Origin: Acarospora socialis
Taxonomy: Eukaryota > Ascomycota > Lecanoromycetes > Acarosporales > Acarosporaceae
Reading direction: 5' to 3'
Assembly: GCA_025617375.2 (NCBI GenBank)
Contig: JAMYGW020000014.1
Span: forward strand, 310,001 to 374,000
DNA: 64,000 bases
Part shown: in pieces, positions 24,106 to 36,900 of the stretch
How positions within the stretch are numbered: position 1 is the stretch's first letter
Layout of the letters: every line of letters starts with the position of its first letter
Translations under genes and position numbers: made by a program
Notes under the pieces: generated by a model
Told to the model about the DNA's origin: nothing
The model's database searches: none
The model's input: only the letters and a program-made list of their open reading frames with translations

Positions 24106-24547
24106 ACCTACATATAGTTCGACGCCAGCATTGTATCAGTCATGATAGGATGATTTGCCTTTGCAGTGGTGGGTTGAGAAGGCAGAAAACGCTATGGACA
24201 ACTGAGGTACTCGTAGGCTTGGCTGTAACAGCTGGATTCACATTCTAGGTTATTGCTGTGTCGGCCCAATTGCCCCCTTCGGTAAAGCATTCCATCGAGA
24301 TAGAATGCTGAACATTTAAAGAATTGCTCTAAAATCTAAAGATAACTCACCATGAGACCATGAGAACTGGTCCAACAAGAAAGGAACAGATATCAGGAAG
24401 AAGCTGAGGGAAGGATGTATATGAATTTTTCGAGGAGGCTGCGATACTGGTGTGTGTATCGGTAATCTGTAATACGTAGTGTTGAGTCTAGTGTCCCGCA
24501 CCGCTCCCGGGGCGGAATAAATTCACCGTATAGACGTTCCTGCGCCC
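24106..24547. other. Intergenic; possible small exon
   Basis: A minus-strand frame at 24316-24501 contains a hydrophobic run (SLSFFLISVPFLL) ending near a GTGAGT donor. This could be an upstream exon of the cysteine-rich gene or chance. Confidence 0.3.
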
Positions 24548-25560
24548 ACATCACCGCTCGACACGGGCACGTCGAAACTGCAGCACAGGCCCCTTCCTAG
24601 CCGCCGTCAAATGATCATACAGCTGGAACTCTCCCCGTCGATGTCGGCCCCACTCGCTCCCCGGCTGCGCCCCCTCTCCCAATCTCCCCGCCTCACCGTG
24701 CGCGATCCGCCAGTCGAAGCGAAATGTCACCCCGGCCATGATACGCACGAGCTCCATTATCGCCAAGGACTTGCCGATGCACGATCGGGGTCCGAAGGAG
24801 AAGGGCGTCAACGCCTCTCTCGCTTTCTTGATTCGCTCTGTTGCGTCTTCCACCCGCCCGATGTCTGACTCCGTCCCCGAGCCCGGTCTGACGTCCGCGT
24901 CGTCGCGAAGCCAGCGCTCGGGCATGAAGGTGAACGGGTCGGCGAAGTTGATCTCGCGGTGCTGGATGCTGTATATACGGGTGCCGATGTCGTAGCCTGC
25001 TGGGATGTGGTGACCGTCGATGCATGCGCCTCCTTCTTCCACTTCGCGGAACAAGGCCGAGGCGACTGGTGGAGCCATGCGCATGCTTTCATCGAGGCAC
25101 GCCCGCACATATACACACTGGTTTAGTTTGGTGCCGTCGTTCAATTCTGCGGCAGACGTGAACAGCGTGCGGATCTCTTTGGCGGCTTTGGCGTATGCGG
25201 AGTTGAGCGGCCAAGATAGAAGTAGCAGGCGGTTAGAACGGTGGATGTTGTGTCGGATCCTGCGATACTACGTTAGCGAACTTGGATGATGTGACGAGAT
25301 TCAGAAGAGGTATCTGCTTGCTAGGGAGTTTTGTTTGAGCGTCTGAATTCCTTACCTGCAACTATGAGATTGGTCGACTCGGCCGCTATCTGATTTGGCT
25401 CCAACCCTTCACCACCATCGCTATCCATAGGCACAGAGTAAACACTTGGACGTTCTGCTGCATGGTCTTTCTCATCGTCTTCTACAGGGACTTGACAAAG
25501 GCGATGAACGTGTAGCGCGCTACGATTGAACCTGGAAAGAGGTATCTCTCGAGGAATGTG
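24548..25560 (-). pseudogene. Cytochrome P450, C-terminal half, broken
   Basis: The minus strand encodes the C-terminal part of a fungal P450 monooxygenase. There is an I-helix AGSDTTST motif split by a 96-bp intron (25260-25355, donor GTAAGG, acceptor CGCAG), the K-helix ExxR (ESMR, about 25080), the PERW motif (about 24925) and the haem-binding loop FSFGPRSCIGK with its axial Cys (about 24790). Upstream reading continues to about 25560 as linker sequence before the I helix. About 285 residues remain of the usual ~500: the N-terminal membrane anchor and early helices are absent, and the frame is broken at least once. It lies head to head with the PKS remnant, so it was probably a tailoring oxygenase of the same cluster. 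Confidence 0.85.
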
Positions 25561-25699
25561 CCTTTAGATAATAAAACGACATCAATACTCCAACCCAAGT
25601 ATTTGATTAGGCAATAGCCTCTATCAACGATCGATTATCAAGCTCGTTCACCATCTCACTCTTAGATCCGTAGACAATATCAACAGTCAGAAAAGCGTC

Positions 25700-28600
25700 A
25701 CTGAATCAGATCTAAGGGCCATATGGAGATGCTCCAAGCCGTCTTGCAGAAAGACAACGTGTTTGAGCGCAGACTTTCTATCACAGTTCCGTATCATTCT
25801 TCATGTATGCGACTTCTTGAGCAGGAGTACCGGGAATTTTTCAACGATATCATGCAAGGTGCCGAGATCTCCTCAACACCGATGACAATGATCTCCAATG
25901 TTACTGGCTACGAGATAGCGCACGCACAACTGTACTCGCCTCAATACTGGATCGATAACATGATTCCTCCGGTCGATTTCCTCGCGGCTACGCAGCAAAT
26001 CCGCTCTCGCTCAGCTCGAAGACCCCAGAGAGAGGGTCCTATCAGTTACGTTTGCAGGTGGACGCTCTGATTGAAATAGGTCTTCATTCAGCACTGCAAG
26101 GATATGTTCGACATACCTTGAGCAAAGTTCCTGAAGGCGACAGGATATAGTATGGCTCCATTCTGCAAAGGCAAAAGCCAGCCGTACATACTCTGCTCGA
26201 CTGCATTGGGAAGCTGCATGTGATGGGCTTCTCAATCGACCTGGACAGAGCGAATCGCATTGCGACGCTTTCAAAGCATACTCCTGATATTCTTCCTAAC
26301 CTACCTGAGTATCCGTTCAACCACTCGCGGAGATACTGGACCGAGTCTAGGGTCAGTGAGAGGATGCGACTGCACCCACAACCTAAGCTAGATCTGCTCG
26401 GAAAGGCAGTGCCTGACTGGAACCACCTCGAAGCAAAGTGGCGGAACTTCATTCGGCTTTCTGAGATGCCTTGGGTAGAGGATCATTTGGCATGATATTC
26501 CGCTATTCTAATTCCTAAACTCCATGAAATGGCATCGACTAAAGCTCGCTCGGGAGATAAATGGCACTCTGATCTACCCTGCTGCCGGGATGCTCGTCAT
26601 GGCTATCGAAGCCGCCAACCAAATAGCAGACCAGAGCTGGGTCATCAACGGGTTCCAGTTGAAAGACGTGCTACTCCAGAGAGCGCTCAACGTACCACAG
26701 GACTCGGATGGTATCGAGACCCAACTATATATTCGCCAAATTATTGATACCTCTGACACCGCAGTTTCTTAGATGGAGTTCTGACTTTGCTCGTTTGAAA
26801 ATGGTTGTTGGCGCGAGAACTGTCGAGGATCCATCTGCATCGAATACGAAAATCTCAACTTAATACCGTTGACAATGGGAGAGGCAGCGTGACACAACTT
26901 GAGCAGTTTCAGCGAGCTGAATATACAGCCGCTCGGAAATGTACTACTCCATTCGATCGCACGATGCTCTACTCCACGCTAAAGAAATATGGATTCGGAT
27001 TCGGTCCTGCGTTTCAGCGACTTGATCGAGGGTCAGTCAGTGATTCAGGCGTCGAGGCTACATCCAACGTCACCCTGTACCAATGGCCAATTGACGAGCA
27101 CCCACAGCCTCATATCGTGCATCCAACCACACTGGATGCTATACTGCATCTAAGCATTGCTGTATCCGCACAAGGAGGCCAGACGCAGGTATCAGCCCAG
27201 GTTCCTAGGCAAATCAGAAATATATGGGTTGCAAAAGTTGGGCTAAGCAAACCCGAGAACTCGTGTGTCAGAGCGACAGCTACGATAGTTGACGAAGACA
27301 ACCGTGGGACTGAATTCGACATATCGGCCCTTGACACCGCTAGGAACCGTGTACTTGCTTACATTAACGGGCTACGCTCCACCATTATTGCAGGTATCGG
27401 TGGAGTATCGCCTGATAACAACCAACCTGGTCAAGCCTGCTACCAGCTCGAGCTTAAGCCAGATATTGAGCTTCTTGATCGTGCACAACTCTATCAATAT
27501 TGCACACGAGCTCGAGACTCGGCTTCGGATCCTGTACAATCCTACTAAGATCTGTCATTTCTGCTGCTTGCGTTTTTCTCCCACGCCGTCAAAGACATTG
27601 AAACAGCTGAGCGAGGGGAAGTTCAGCCACATTTACATCGTTATATGGATTGGGCAAGAAAGCAAGTACAGAAGTACCAGGATGGACGGCTTCCACATAC
27701 TGAAATGAGATGGCAAGCACTCTTGCAAGATGATAGTTACATCGAATACATGTGTACCAACATAGCTGCTACAAATACTCAGGGTCGTGTTTTCGTAACT
27801 ACTGGTCGCAGTGTGGCAGGCATACTTCGTGACGAAATCGAGCCTCTTCAATTACTCTTCGAAATGAATCTTTTGAGAGACTGGTATCGCGAAGTGAACC
27901 ACCATACCTGCTTCGATGACTTGGCTCGCTACCTCGAGCTCCTGAGTCATAAAGACCCAGAGCTCAAGGTCCTCGAGATAGGTGCCGGGACAGGCGGTAC
28001 CACGGGAAACATACTATCATACTTAACAAGTTCTAATGACGGAAGACCGATAGAGCCAAGGTATTCACATTATCATTACACGGATATCTCGCCCTCATTC
28101 TTCGAACAAGCCCGAAAAGACTTTAGGCAGTACCCGAACATGACTTACTCCACTCTGGATATCGCATCGAGCCCACTGCAGCAGAACATTGAATCTCAAG
28201 CATATGATCTCATAGTTGCGGCAAATGTCCTACATGCGACACCCGACATCCAAATCACGATGAATAACGTCCGTCAACTTCTCAAGCCCGGAGGAAAGCT
28301 TGTAGTCTATGAGCTAACTCGGCCAGATATCATCAGGATTGGATTCATTGCCGGGCTCCTACCGGGCTGGTGGGTAGGTGTAGATGCCGGAAGGCAGATG
28401 GCACCTACACTGACGTGTGAATCATGGGCTCAGCTTTTCTGTGAAACTGGCTTTTCTGGATTGGATCTCGAACTTCGTGACTTTCAAAGTGTAGAATGTC
28501 AAGAGGGGAGTATTCTTGTTATCACGGCTTCGGAAGCCGGCTTCACTGAGCCCACAACCAGAAGCATTCCCATCATCGTTGCTGACCTGCTGTCTTCCGC

Positions 28601-31440
28601 GCAGAAATGGACTGCTGAGCGACTTCAACGAGTTATCACCACGGGAGGATCACCTGATTGCAAAATACTGGGAATAGATGACGCGGTAGCTTTGCCTGAT
28701 AGAAGCGAGACTGTGCTGATATTCGTCGTGGAACTGGAGCAGCCAGTGCTCTACGATCTCAGCTCAGATCAGTTTACAAAATTGCAACAGCTGCTCACCG
28801 ACTCAAAAGACGTTATATGGATCAGCGCAGGAGGCTCTGCCAACCCCGCAAGACCTGAATACGCTGTGATCAACGGGTTATCTCGGGTCCTGCGAAATGA
28901 GAATCCAGAAAGACGATTTATCACATTAGCATTGGGCGTCCGGCAAGCAGTGACTGACAGCCAGATCGATCACGTCCATCGTTTGTTCAGGTACAGTCAG
29001 CACAGCATCCACACCAACGAGTATGAGCCAAAATTCATTGAGATCGATGACATTCTTCATGTTCCCAGAGTACTACAAGCTTCGGAGCTTAGCCAAGAGC
29101 TTGCGCCGAAGGCACTGCCACAGCAGTTCAAAACTCAACCCTTTTCGGAATCCCCGCCACTGCGGCTGGTGATTGGCGCACCGGGATTGCTTGATACCAT
29201 ACATTTCATAAGAGGACCACGACAGCTACGCGGCTTTGAAAGCAGATGAGGTCAAGATCAAAGTGCGCACCGTCGGTATGAACTTTAGAGACTGTTTGAT
29301 TGCCCTAGGCCGTGTACCAGGATCGAGGTTTGGGGGCGAATGCGCCGGTCTAGTGACCCGAGCCGGCGTGGGATGTGATTTACTGCCTGGAGATCGGGTT
29401 GTGTCGTCTGTTGGTGAGACGTTCAAAACGTTTGCAAGGAGTAATAAGCAAGACGTTCTTAGAATTCCGAACGAAATGAGCTTTGTCGAGGCGGCTAGTA
29501 TCCCCTCGCAGTTTGGTACGGCCTGGCAGGCTCTCCATGAGCTTGCTCGGCTTCAACAAGGCGAAACCATTCTGATCCATGCCGGTGCTGGTGGAACCGG
29601 GCAAGCTGCATTTCAGGTTGCTCATCATCTGGGTGCCATCGTCCACGCTACCGTGGGCTCCAAGTTCAAGAAAGCTGTGCTTGTTAGAGAATACGGAATT
29701 CCGGAGCAACACGTATTCCACAGTCGCGATACCAGCTTCGCTCAAGGCATCATGCGGATCACGGATGGCCGAGGCGTGGATGTTGTTCTGAATTCCTTGG
29801 CTGGAGATGGTCTCGTGGCCTCGTGGGAGTGTATGGCAGCTTACGGCGCTTCATCGAGATTGGGAAGAAAGATATCTTGGCCAACTCGAAGCTCCCCATG
29901 TACTCGTTCAGGAAGAACGCCAGCTTCATGTGCTTCGATGGTTTCACGTGGCTCCAGGAAAGGCCGGCGCAGGCCAGGCAGGGTTTCGAGCATATCTTCG
30001 ACCTCTTCGCACGGAAGCAGCTGCACCCAGTTCGACCGCCGCATGTATACAGCATCTCAGAAGTTGAAGATGCCTTCCGTTTGATGCAGGATGAACGGTC
30101 CGCTGGGAAGATTGTGCTTGAGATCTTTCTCCTGAACATGAAGTACAGGTAGGTCCTCTTGACACTTTGATATTTTTGCTCCCGGATCTAACTATCCATA
30201 GACAGTACTTGCTACCATGCCGGTCTTCGTGACTGGGCACAACAAGACCTATCTTATCGCCGGAGGGCTTGGAGGTCTCGGCCGCAGTATCGCGCGATGG
30301 CTGGTCGATCGTGGTGCTAGGAACTTGATACTGTTATCTCGGTCCGGTGCTAAATCTGAAGCTTCAATCAGCTTTGTTAATGAACTGAGGGCTCGAGGTG
30401 CTAGAGTGGAGGCGCCGCCATGCGACGTATCAAAGCTTTCCAGCCTACAAGCGGTCATCGAACGCTGTGCTGAAGACATGCCACCGATCAGAGGCTACAT
30501 CCAAGGCTCCATGGTCCTTCGAGTATGAATCCCCCTTCTCCATCCTCGCAATCGCACTGACGCTCTCTCAGGATGCTCTCTTCGACAAAATGACCCTCTC
30601 CGAATGGCGCGTCGCCACCGACTGCAAAACCATCGGCTCCTGGAATCTGCACACCCTCCTCCCACCCAACCTCGACTTCTTCATCCTCCTTTCCTCCGCT
30701 TAAGGCATCGTCGGCCTGCGTGGTCAAGCCAACTACGCCGCCGGAAACACATGCCTAGACGCGCTAGCCCGTTACCGCGTCGCGCGCGGCGAGCGCGCCG
30801 TGTCGCTCGACCTTGGCGCCATGACCGACGACGGGTTGCTGGCCGAGAACACGGAGCTGCTGAGCCGCGTGCTCTCGTACGGCGCGCTGAATCCAATTTC
30901 GCGGGCGCAGTGCTCCGCTACGCTTGACTACTACTGCAAGCAGGGGAGGTGACTGCCCGCCGCTGACGATGCGAGAGAGTCAGTCGGTCATCGGGCTCGG
31001 TAGTGGTGTGGGGCCCGGGCTCGACGGAATCGCGGTGTCGCGGCAGACGCTGCTCCGACACGTGTGCCGGAACGTGCAAGGCCGGTCGTCGGCCGCCGTG
31101 CCGGACGAGTACAAGGTCGACGCGAAGGAGTTGTTCGCCGCTTCGGCGTCGCGGGCGGACGGCGAGGCGGTTGTCGCGCATGCGCTGGTCAGCAAGCTGG
31201 CTAAGACGCTGTCCACGCTGTAGACGGAGGAGACGGATATTATGCAGGCCTCGCTGGCGGGACGTGGGGTCGACTCGCTGCTGGCGGTCGAGCTGCGGAC
31301 TTGGATCGCCAAGTAGTTCCAGGCCGATGTGGCGGTCTTTGAGATCTTCAGGGGCGCGACGTTTGCGACGGTGAGTGGGCTTGTGGCGACGAGGAGTCGG
31401 ATTGAGCATGGGCGGTGGGTGCTAGAGGGCCAAGAGGCAC
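25700..31440 (+). pseudogene. Highly reducing polyketide synthase remnant, broken
   Basis: Domains run in the canonical order of a fungal highly reducing PKS, but the ketosynthase and the start of the acyltransferase are missing. They are: acyltransferase C-part (about 25715-26150, YHSSCM motif); dehydratase (about 26430-27420, H-x3-G-x4-P motif and a GFGPAFQ segment); C-methyltransferase (about 27650-28500, SAM loop LEIGAGTGGTTG); a linker region; enoyl reductase (about 29230-30150, IHAGAGGTGQAA); ketoreductase (about 30240-30930, AGGLGGLGRS); and acyl carrier protein (about 31230-31400, GVDSLLAVELR with the phosphopantetheine Ser). One clear intron with a CTGAC branch point is seen at 30523-30571. 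The reading is interrupted about eight or more times, so the enzyme is dead. The methyltransferase segment is the best preserved. Base composition becomes markedly GC-richer after about 30550. Confidence 0.9.
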
Positions 31441-34400
31441 AGGGGCTCAGGGATTAGGGGCTATGGTAGCAATGTTCAAACGTTGTACCCCTGCGTAAAG
31501 TCGCCATTCTTGAAAGGCTAGCGTGGTTGATTTGCAAAGTAGTAGCTTCGTACCAGTAGTGTTCCTTGACTTACGCGAGAAGCCTCAATCTGCGCGCGAC
31601 AATTTCTAGTTCCTCTGTCTGGGGCCCGGCTGCTTCTGCCCTCGTCACCTAGCAGTCAGTGTCTCCTTCCAGCGCAGCCATCTGTGTGAAACCTGGCGCC
31701 GCGGCCCCAACTATGAATACCCCTCCGACTACCATATCCATGGATCCCAGTCCCGCATTCGGGTTCGAGTCGCCCAAGTCGAGCAGTCGCGCCTGCCGTT
31801 TCCTCTCACGTTTCATCCTCTAAGCGTGTAAGGAGATTCTGCCGTTTTTCCGTACATGACATGCCGCCGATTCCATGTCTTTGGCACGTCGAGCTCCGGC
31901 GTTGATGCTCTCGACCCACTATCGACTGCGTTACCCGGCGATCCCTTCACAATAAGCGACTCCTCGGAGCCGCAGATCACGTTGGTGTCTCGTCCTGCCA
32001 GCGCCACAAACCTGGCCCCGCCGCCTGCGTACAACCTCAGGGTCTCGAACCCCGCTCACGCTGCCAATATCAACCTAAATCTCGCTCGAGCCAGATCACT
32101 ACAGCTATCGCTGTCGACCTCAGGAGTAACCGGGTCCCCGTCGAGAATATTGATGCTCTTCTTACTCGCGTCGAAGGCCATGTTGACTACTTTTCGGCGG
32201 GGAAGCAGACGGCGATAATACGATGAGGGATAGGGCCTTTCTTGTGAAGTATCCAGAGGTGAATGATGAGGAGGAGATGAAAGATAACTACGAGGAGTCG
32301 GGAGACGAATGATGGAGGCTCTCAAACACCACCAGACTCCATCATGTAAATATTTCTCTAGTGATTAGTAGCTACTGAAATACAGGATATTACTGTCAAT
32401 ATCTATAACTCGGATGAGCCATGAACAAGGGATACACAGTGGCACGGCCGTGACAGATGTATGCCGACCTCGCGCAGCAAGCTCTAACAATACTTCTAAT
32501 TTACAGATATCGCCAAAAAGCATTTGCGCTCGGAGCGCAAGGTATATGATATGCTCTTGGCAGTAAGAGTCTACCTCTGCTATACAAGTCTCCACTACCA
32601 GAATCATGAGGTTCTCCGGAAGGGGACCAGAGCCTGAAGATGTATAAGGTAGTGATATGCTGTGTTATTGGACAGTGAATGGAGTACCTTATATGCGTCT
32701 TGCATACTCTTCAGCTCTTTCTCTCTTTCACACTCGCCAATTTTTGAATCCTTACTTGATACAAGGATAAAGCTTAGACATAGCATCCCCCCATATAAGA
32801 TCACTCAGCCAACCGCCTCCCTTCGTCACTCTATGGTCCTTTCAGTGCGGTCTATCAATCTATAGACTTCATATCAGTTCATGCATGTCTCTATAGTTTC
32901 GTTCAAGACAGCAGAGAGTTGATCTTCATCTCACACTTAGTTCTATTGCTCACTAACCACAAGACCGCTGTGGGCTTGTATACACTCGACGTGTCACCTG
33001 GTCTCGTCGTGCCCTTAGTTTACTTGATGTCATATGCTTTCATTTAATGTCAAGCTTCACTCAAGCACTGTTCTCCTTGCTGACATAATGTTGGTGACTG
33101 AAGCTACAGTGATGGGCCAAATTGCGTTCTGTATAAATTGGCTCACCGAACGCTGAGAATTTCTCATTTGAGAATTAGCCAAATGGCATGTCTTCTGATC
33201 TTACCTACCAGCGGTCATTGTTAATTCACGAGAGGGCCACTTATACACGGAAAGACCCAAGAATCCACTCATTCTGAAAATAGATGAGGATAAATGAGGG
33301 AGTAGAGGAATAACATATTACTGGGTAATGTTTGCTGAGACGCAGGGGTTTTCCTTGATGTGCAAGTCTTACTCACCATGGAGTGTCTTCAGGTTGAGGC
33401 AAACTTGCACAAAGCCGATGCATAGCGGAGGCGCCCGAGTGTTTCGGTGAAAGCCATCACCCGTTCCATCCTTATCGGAAGAGCGAGGCTTGCTGGATTC
33501 AACTCTTGGTGGACCACGAGAGACAGGTAGAAAGGTTCCGCGATCAGAGCTGTGTAGAAGCAGTCTGCCAGCATTCGGAAACCTGAATGAATCCTCATTA
33601 CCATACCCATGGTAACAGGCGCAGAGACCACTAAGCGGGCGAGATGGGCGTGAGAGTAAAGGAATCTCTGCTGATCAAGATGGGTCTCGTCCGCCCTTCA
33701 GAAAAAACAAGAGCCCACAAGGCTGTTGCTAGGTAAAGAGGAGTCATGATAAGACGCGGTGACAGAAGGAAACTATGGAAACTATCTTGTGACATTGGCT
33801 CAGACGAGAAATATTGCCAGCGCTGCGCCCGAGGTATGGGACCTCGGTATGATAACGCCGGCCAACATCGTCTCATTCTTATCAAACACAAAATGCCACA
33901 AGCCCTCCTTCAGGCTGTCGTCGCAAGGAACAAGAAGGTCAAGACATTCTGCTAGAATTCATACAGCCTGTAACAGTTCTTTCGACATGGGTGCTTTCTC
34001 GGCGGGGAGACCCAGGTCGCTAGTATTGATCAACTCCACCGAGCGCATCGCGGCCTCAAAGTTGATCCCTCGGCGACCAATTCAGCGACACCGAGGATCG
34101 TACCTCGAGTTGCTTCCTTTTGTCCAGCAATCAACTCCGCAAAGTCCATGTGCGCTTGTTACCTTTCCCTGGACGTTGATGGATTAACACATACGTTCTT
34201 CGCTTGGTGGTTTCGATCCGGTGATCTGGCCCAATATTGCCGCTCTGAAGCCCGTGTTTGAGGAGTTGAACATGATGGTCTTTTGATCAGAACAGTAAAG
34301 GGCAATCCTTGGGCTTAGATGAGCCCTTGCCACACTGATTTCCTCTGCTGGGCAATGAAGGGCTGGCCGCATCTGACTTGCTGTTAAGCCCTCTTCCAAC

Positions 34401-34823
34401 TCTTCAAAACCTAAGGCGCTCATTGATGGCTTGCCAAGCCTAGAAAACACCATTCAACGCTCACTACTACCTCGCTAGTCAGGGTTAATCCTACCTCACT
34501 CCGTATTCACCAACCTCCGATCTGATACATCGACACTACGAGATTCACAGCGTCAGAGTCAAATGCTAAATCGGGCGGCACTAGATATTACACCAAGAAG
34601 TTCAACCAACACTAAGGGTATGAATAACATCAGCAACAACAATAGCCCTCCAAATAGTGAGGAGCTGCGATGTTTACTTCTTAAGAAGTCTCGACACATG
34701 TACAAAATAACATGCCCACCTTTCACATTTCTTCATAACTATAGAGGTAACCTACTGAAGAGCACAGAGTCATGGTGCTTGATACAAGAATTCTCTTGAG
34801 TTCCCCGTCCTCATGGCGGAATT
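31441..34823. other. No supported gene
   Basis: A Pro/Ser-rich plus-strand reading at 31705-32218 (starting TMNTPPTTISMDPSP) could be a decayed gene but has no domain. AT-richer DNA from 32340 to 33360 holds nothing recognisable. Opposed open frames at 33389-34453 have no motif. No repeat or RNA gene was seen. Confidence 0.4.
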
Positions 34824-35020
34824 ATGGATCCGTCCCCTGAGAGCTCGAACGTCGCCGTGGATCCCGAGGGCGATATCGTTCTCGTTCTCAACGGCACCGA
34901 GCTGCAAGTTTCTTCAAAGGTGGGCAATCTCAATGACAACAAGACAATATGTTGAGCTCCTGATGACAAGACTGTGATTAAAACTCTCGATTTGGATGAC
35001 ACAAGATTTAGTCTTAGTGC
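34824..35020 (+). pseudogene. BTB/POZ-domain gene, truncated 5' exon
   Basis: An ATG at 34824 opens MDPSPESSNVAVDPEGD, then IVLVLNGTELQVSSK. This is the first beta-strand segment of fungal BTB/POZ proteins (the D-P-x-G-D-[IV]-x-L-V-L-x(4)-x-L-x-V-S-S-K pattern). It ends at a GTGGGC donor-like site at about 34920. A following block (DDKTVIKTLDLDDTRF near 34960-35008) resembles the later BTB segment, but the centre of the domain is missing. Normal BTB proteins have about 100 residues in this domain, so only the edges survive. Confidence 0.45.
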
Positions 35021-36399
35021 AAATTGAGGTGTATGCCACAGCAAACATCTATGACATGCCACTATCGCGTTTACTACACTGTAAACGCCTACGCAGAGAG
35101 CTAAAGACGGTCACCAATCTTTGGGCAGTATATCTGTTTGTCAAAGGCGACATCTACAACATGCCACGTTTGATTTTGCTCTGCTTACATTGCCTAAGCA
35201 GAGAGCCGTAAAAGGTCTACATTATCAATTTACTTTGATGTGCTTGTCATGGTCAAGGTGGTGAAATCTACAGAATACTGGTAGGCCCAGTAACTGGGCC
35301 TGGCGAGAAAGCAACTCATTGGTTGAAAGGGTGCTCTAGCTCCCACCTCTGCTCATTAGTGGTACACTTCTCATTTACTGGTTGTGTCGCTTCATCAATC
35401 AAACATGCGTGGACTAATTTAGCACAGGACCCTGCTGAGAACTGGAAGTAGTCAAGGATAGGAGCCTCACAGCGATGGGTATGCGACACCACACGATACT
35501 GCTGGACGGGTGTTATCCTAGTCCACACTTCAAAAGCGGAGTGTGCGTCGACCCTTTGGGTTGACGGACATAGAACAATAAATAGAACCATGACACTCTC
35601 ATGATGCCTTCACTCACAAAGATTTGTTGATGCTGATTGTGATTTGCTGTCCTCGGTCCACTCTTTGTCAGATGAGAGCGGAACGGCTAAGATGTGCAAG
35701 TACAGCTATAACTTGTTCGAAGGTACCACCAACCGGGACCGAGGGCGAGATAGGCGCCGAACAAGAATCAAGGCAGATTCTCAGCATATGGACGGCAGCC
35801 ATTAATCAAGAGGGCGAGCATATCATCGACAAATATGCAACTCTGCTTCAGTAATTCCAACCATTGAAGGCAATATCAGGGACGCTAAATTCATCTCAGA
35901 AAGGGTATCCTTTACAAACCTTTACCGCTTGATGGATGGGCATTGTACCTGGCCACCCGGACCTCTAGTACGGCACTTGTTCCGAACAGCTTGACCGATG
36001 GGTTCGTGACGAGCTCAGTAGTCATATTATTCCTTCAGCGCAGGACGACCTTCTGAGAGCGTCAAACTATCACCTCCATATATCATGATGGCACCCTCAA
36101 GATGCACACCAGCCATCCTATCCAGCTAACCAGCCCTGAAAGTCAGCATAGATATCATAATGAATCAGCTCAAAGGATGATCTATGACCAGCAATCCATC
36201 AGCCTTTCGACAGGGACCCACTGCCTTCAGAAACGGCAGAGACTGGCCCCAGCGCAACCTTTGGTGACACCGCCCTCGCCGAGATGGCCTTGCTCGTTTG
36301 AACGTCGCCGACCCAGCACACGCGACGAAGGCAACACACTCGCCCGAACCGAGTCAAACTCATCACCATGGACCAGTATAAGCCTGCACACGTGACGCG
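35021..36399. other. No supported gene
   Basis: Mostly uninterpretable. The last few hundred bases lead into the Ty3/gypsy fossil and may be part of it, but no polymerase motif was recognised. Confidence 0.35.
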
Positions 36400-36900
36400 A
36401 AGGACGTGATAGCCTTCGCAGCTATGTGAATGAAATCATACTACGACAACACACCAGCCACGTCTCTTCGAGGAAGGAGATCTGGTCCATGGATACACCC
36501 TGCCTGGCATACTGGGCCAGAAGCTGGAGCAGCAATTTGTTGGTTACTTACGCGCTACCGACCAAATAGGCAGATTAGCCCATCAACTTGACTTGTCTAT
36601 GTCTAGGAAAAGCCATGACCTCGTATCAGTCACACACCTCGAATCCGCCTCGGAAGAAAGAGACAATCCGTATCACAGCCCACATCCCAGCCATTCTCAC
36701 GCCGCGGTTGAAATTGATGGTGAACTCGAATGAGAGATGGAACACCTACTCCACAGGCACGGAGCACAAGCTAGGGCCAGAGAGTTACGACTCCACGCGT
36801 TCTAAAATAGTTGGTTCCCAGTACTTCCGAAAGAGCACAGATCGAAGCTCGGTCTGAGGTAATGATGTAGGCTCTGGTGGACAGCAGAACCTTCTTGAAG
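36400..36900 (+). mobile_element. Ty3/gypsy retrotransposon fossil (integrase C-terminus)
   Basis: The plus strand shows the end of a gypsy integrase: the F-x-E-G-D-L-V segment, a Q-K-L-E-Q-Q-F-x-G-Y stretch, an I-G-R-L-A-x-x-L-D-L segment, and the V-S-V-T-H-L-E motif followed by the region that precedes a chromodomain-type tail (to about 36780). No paired LTRs and no intact protease or reverse transcriptase were recognised. The copy is short, broken several times and old. Confidence 0.6.

Noticed and set aside
24316-24501. Small secreted protein exon on the minus strand
   Set aside because: The hydrophobic run is ~37 residues from the ATG instead of at the N-terminus, and the link to a Cys-containing downstream exon depends on an uncertain splice.
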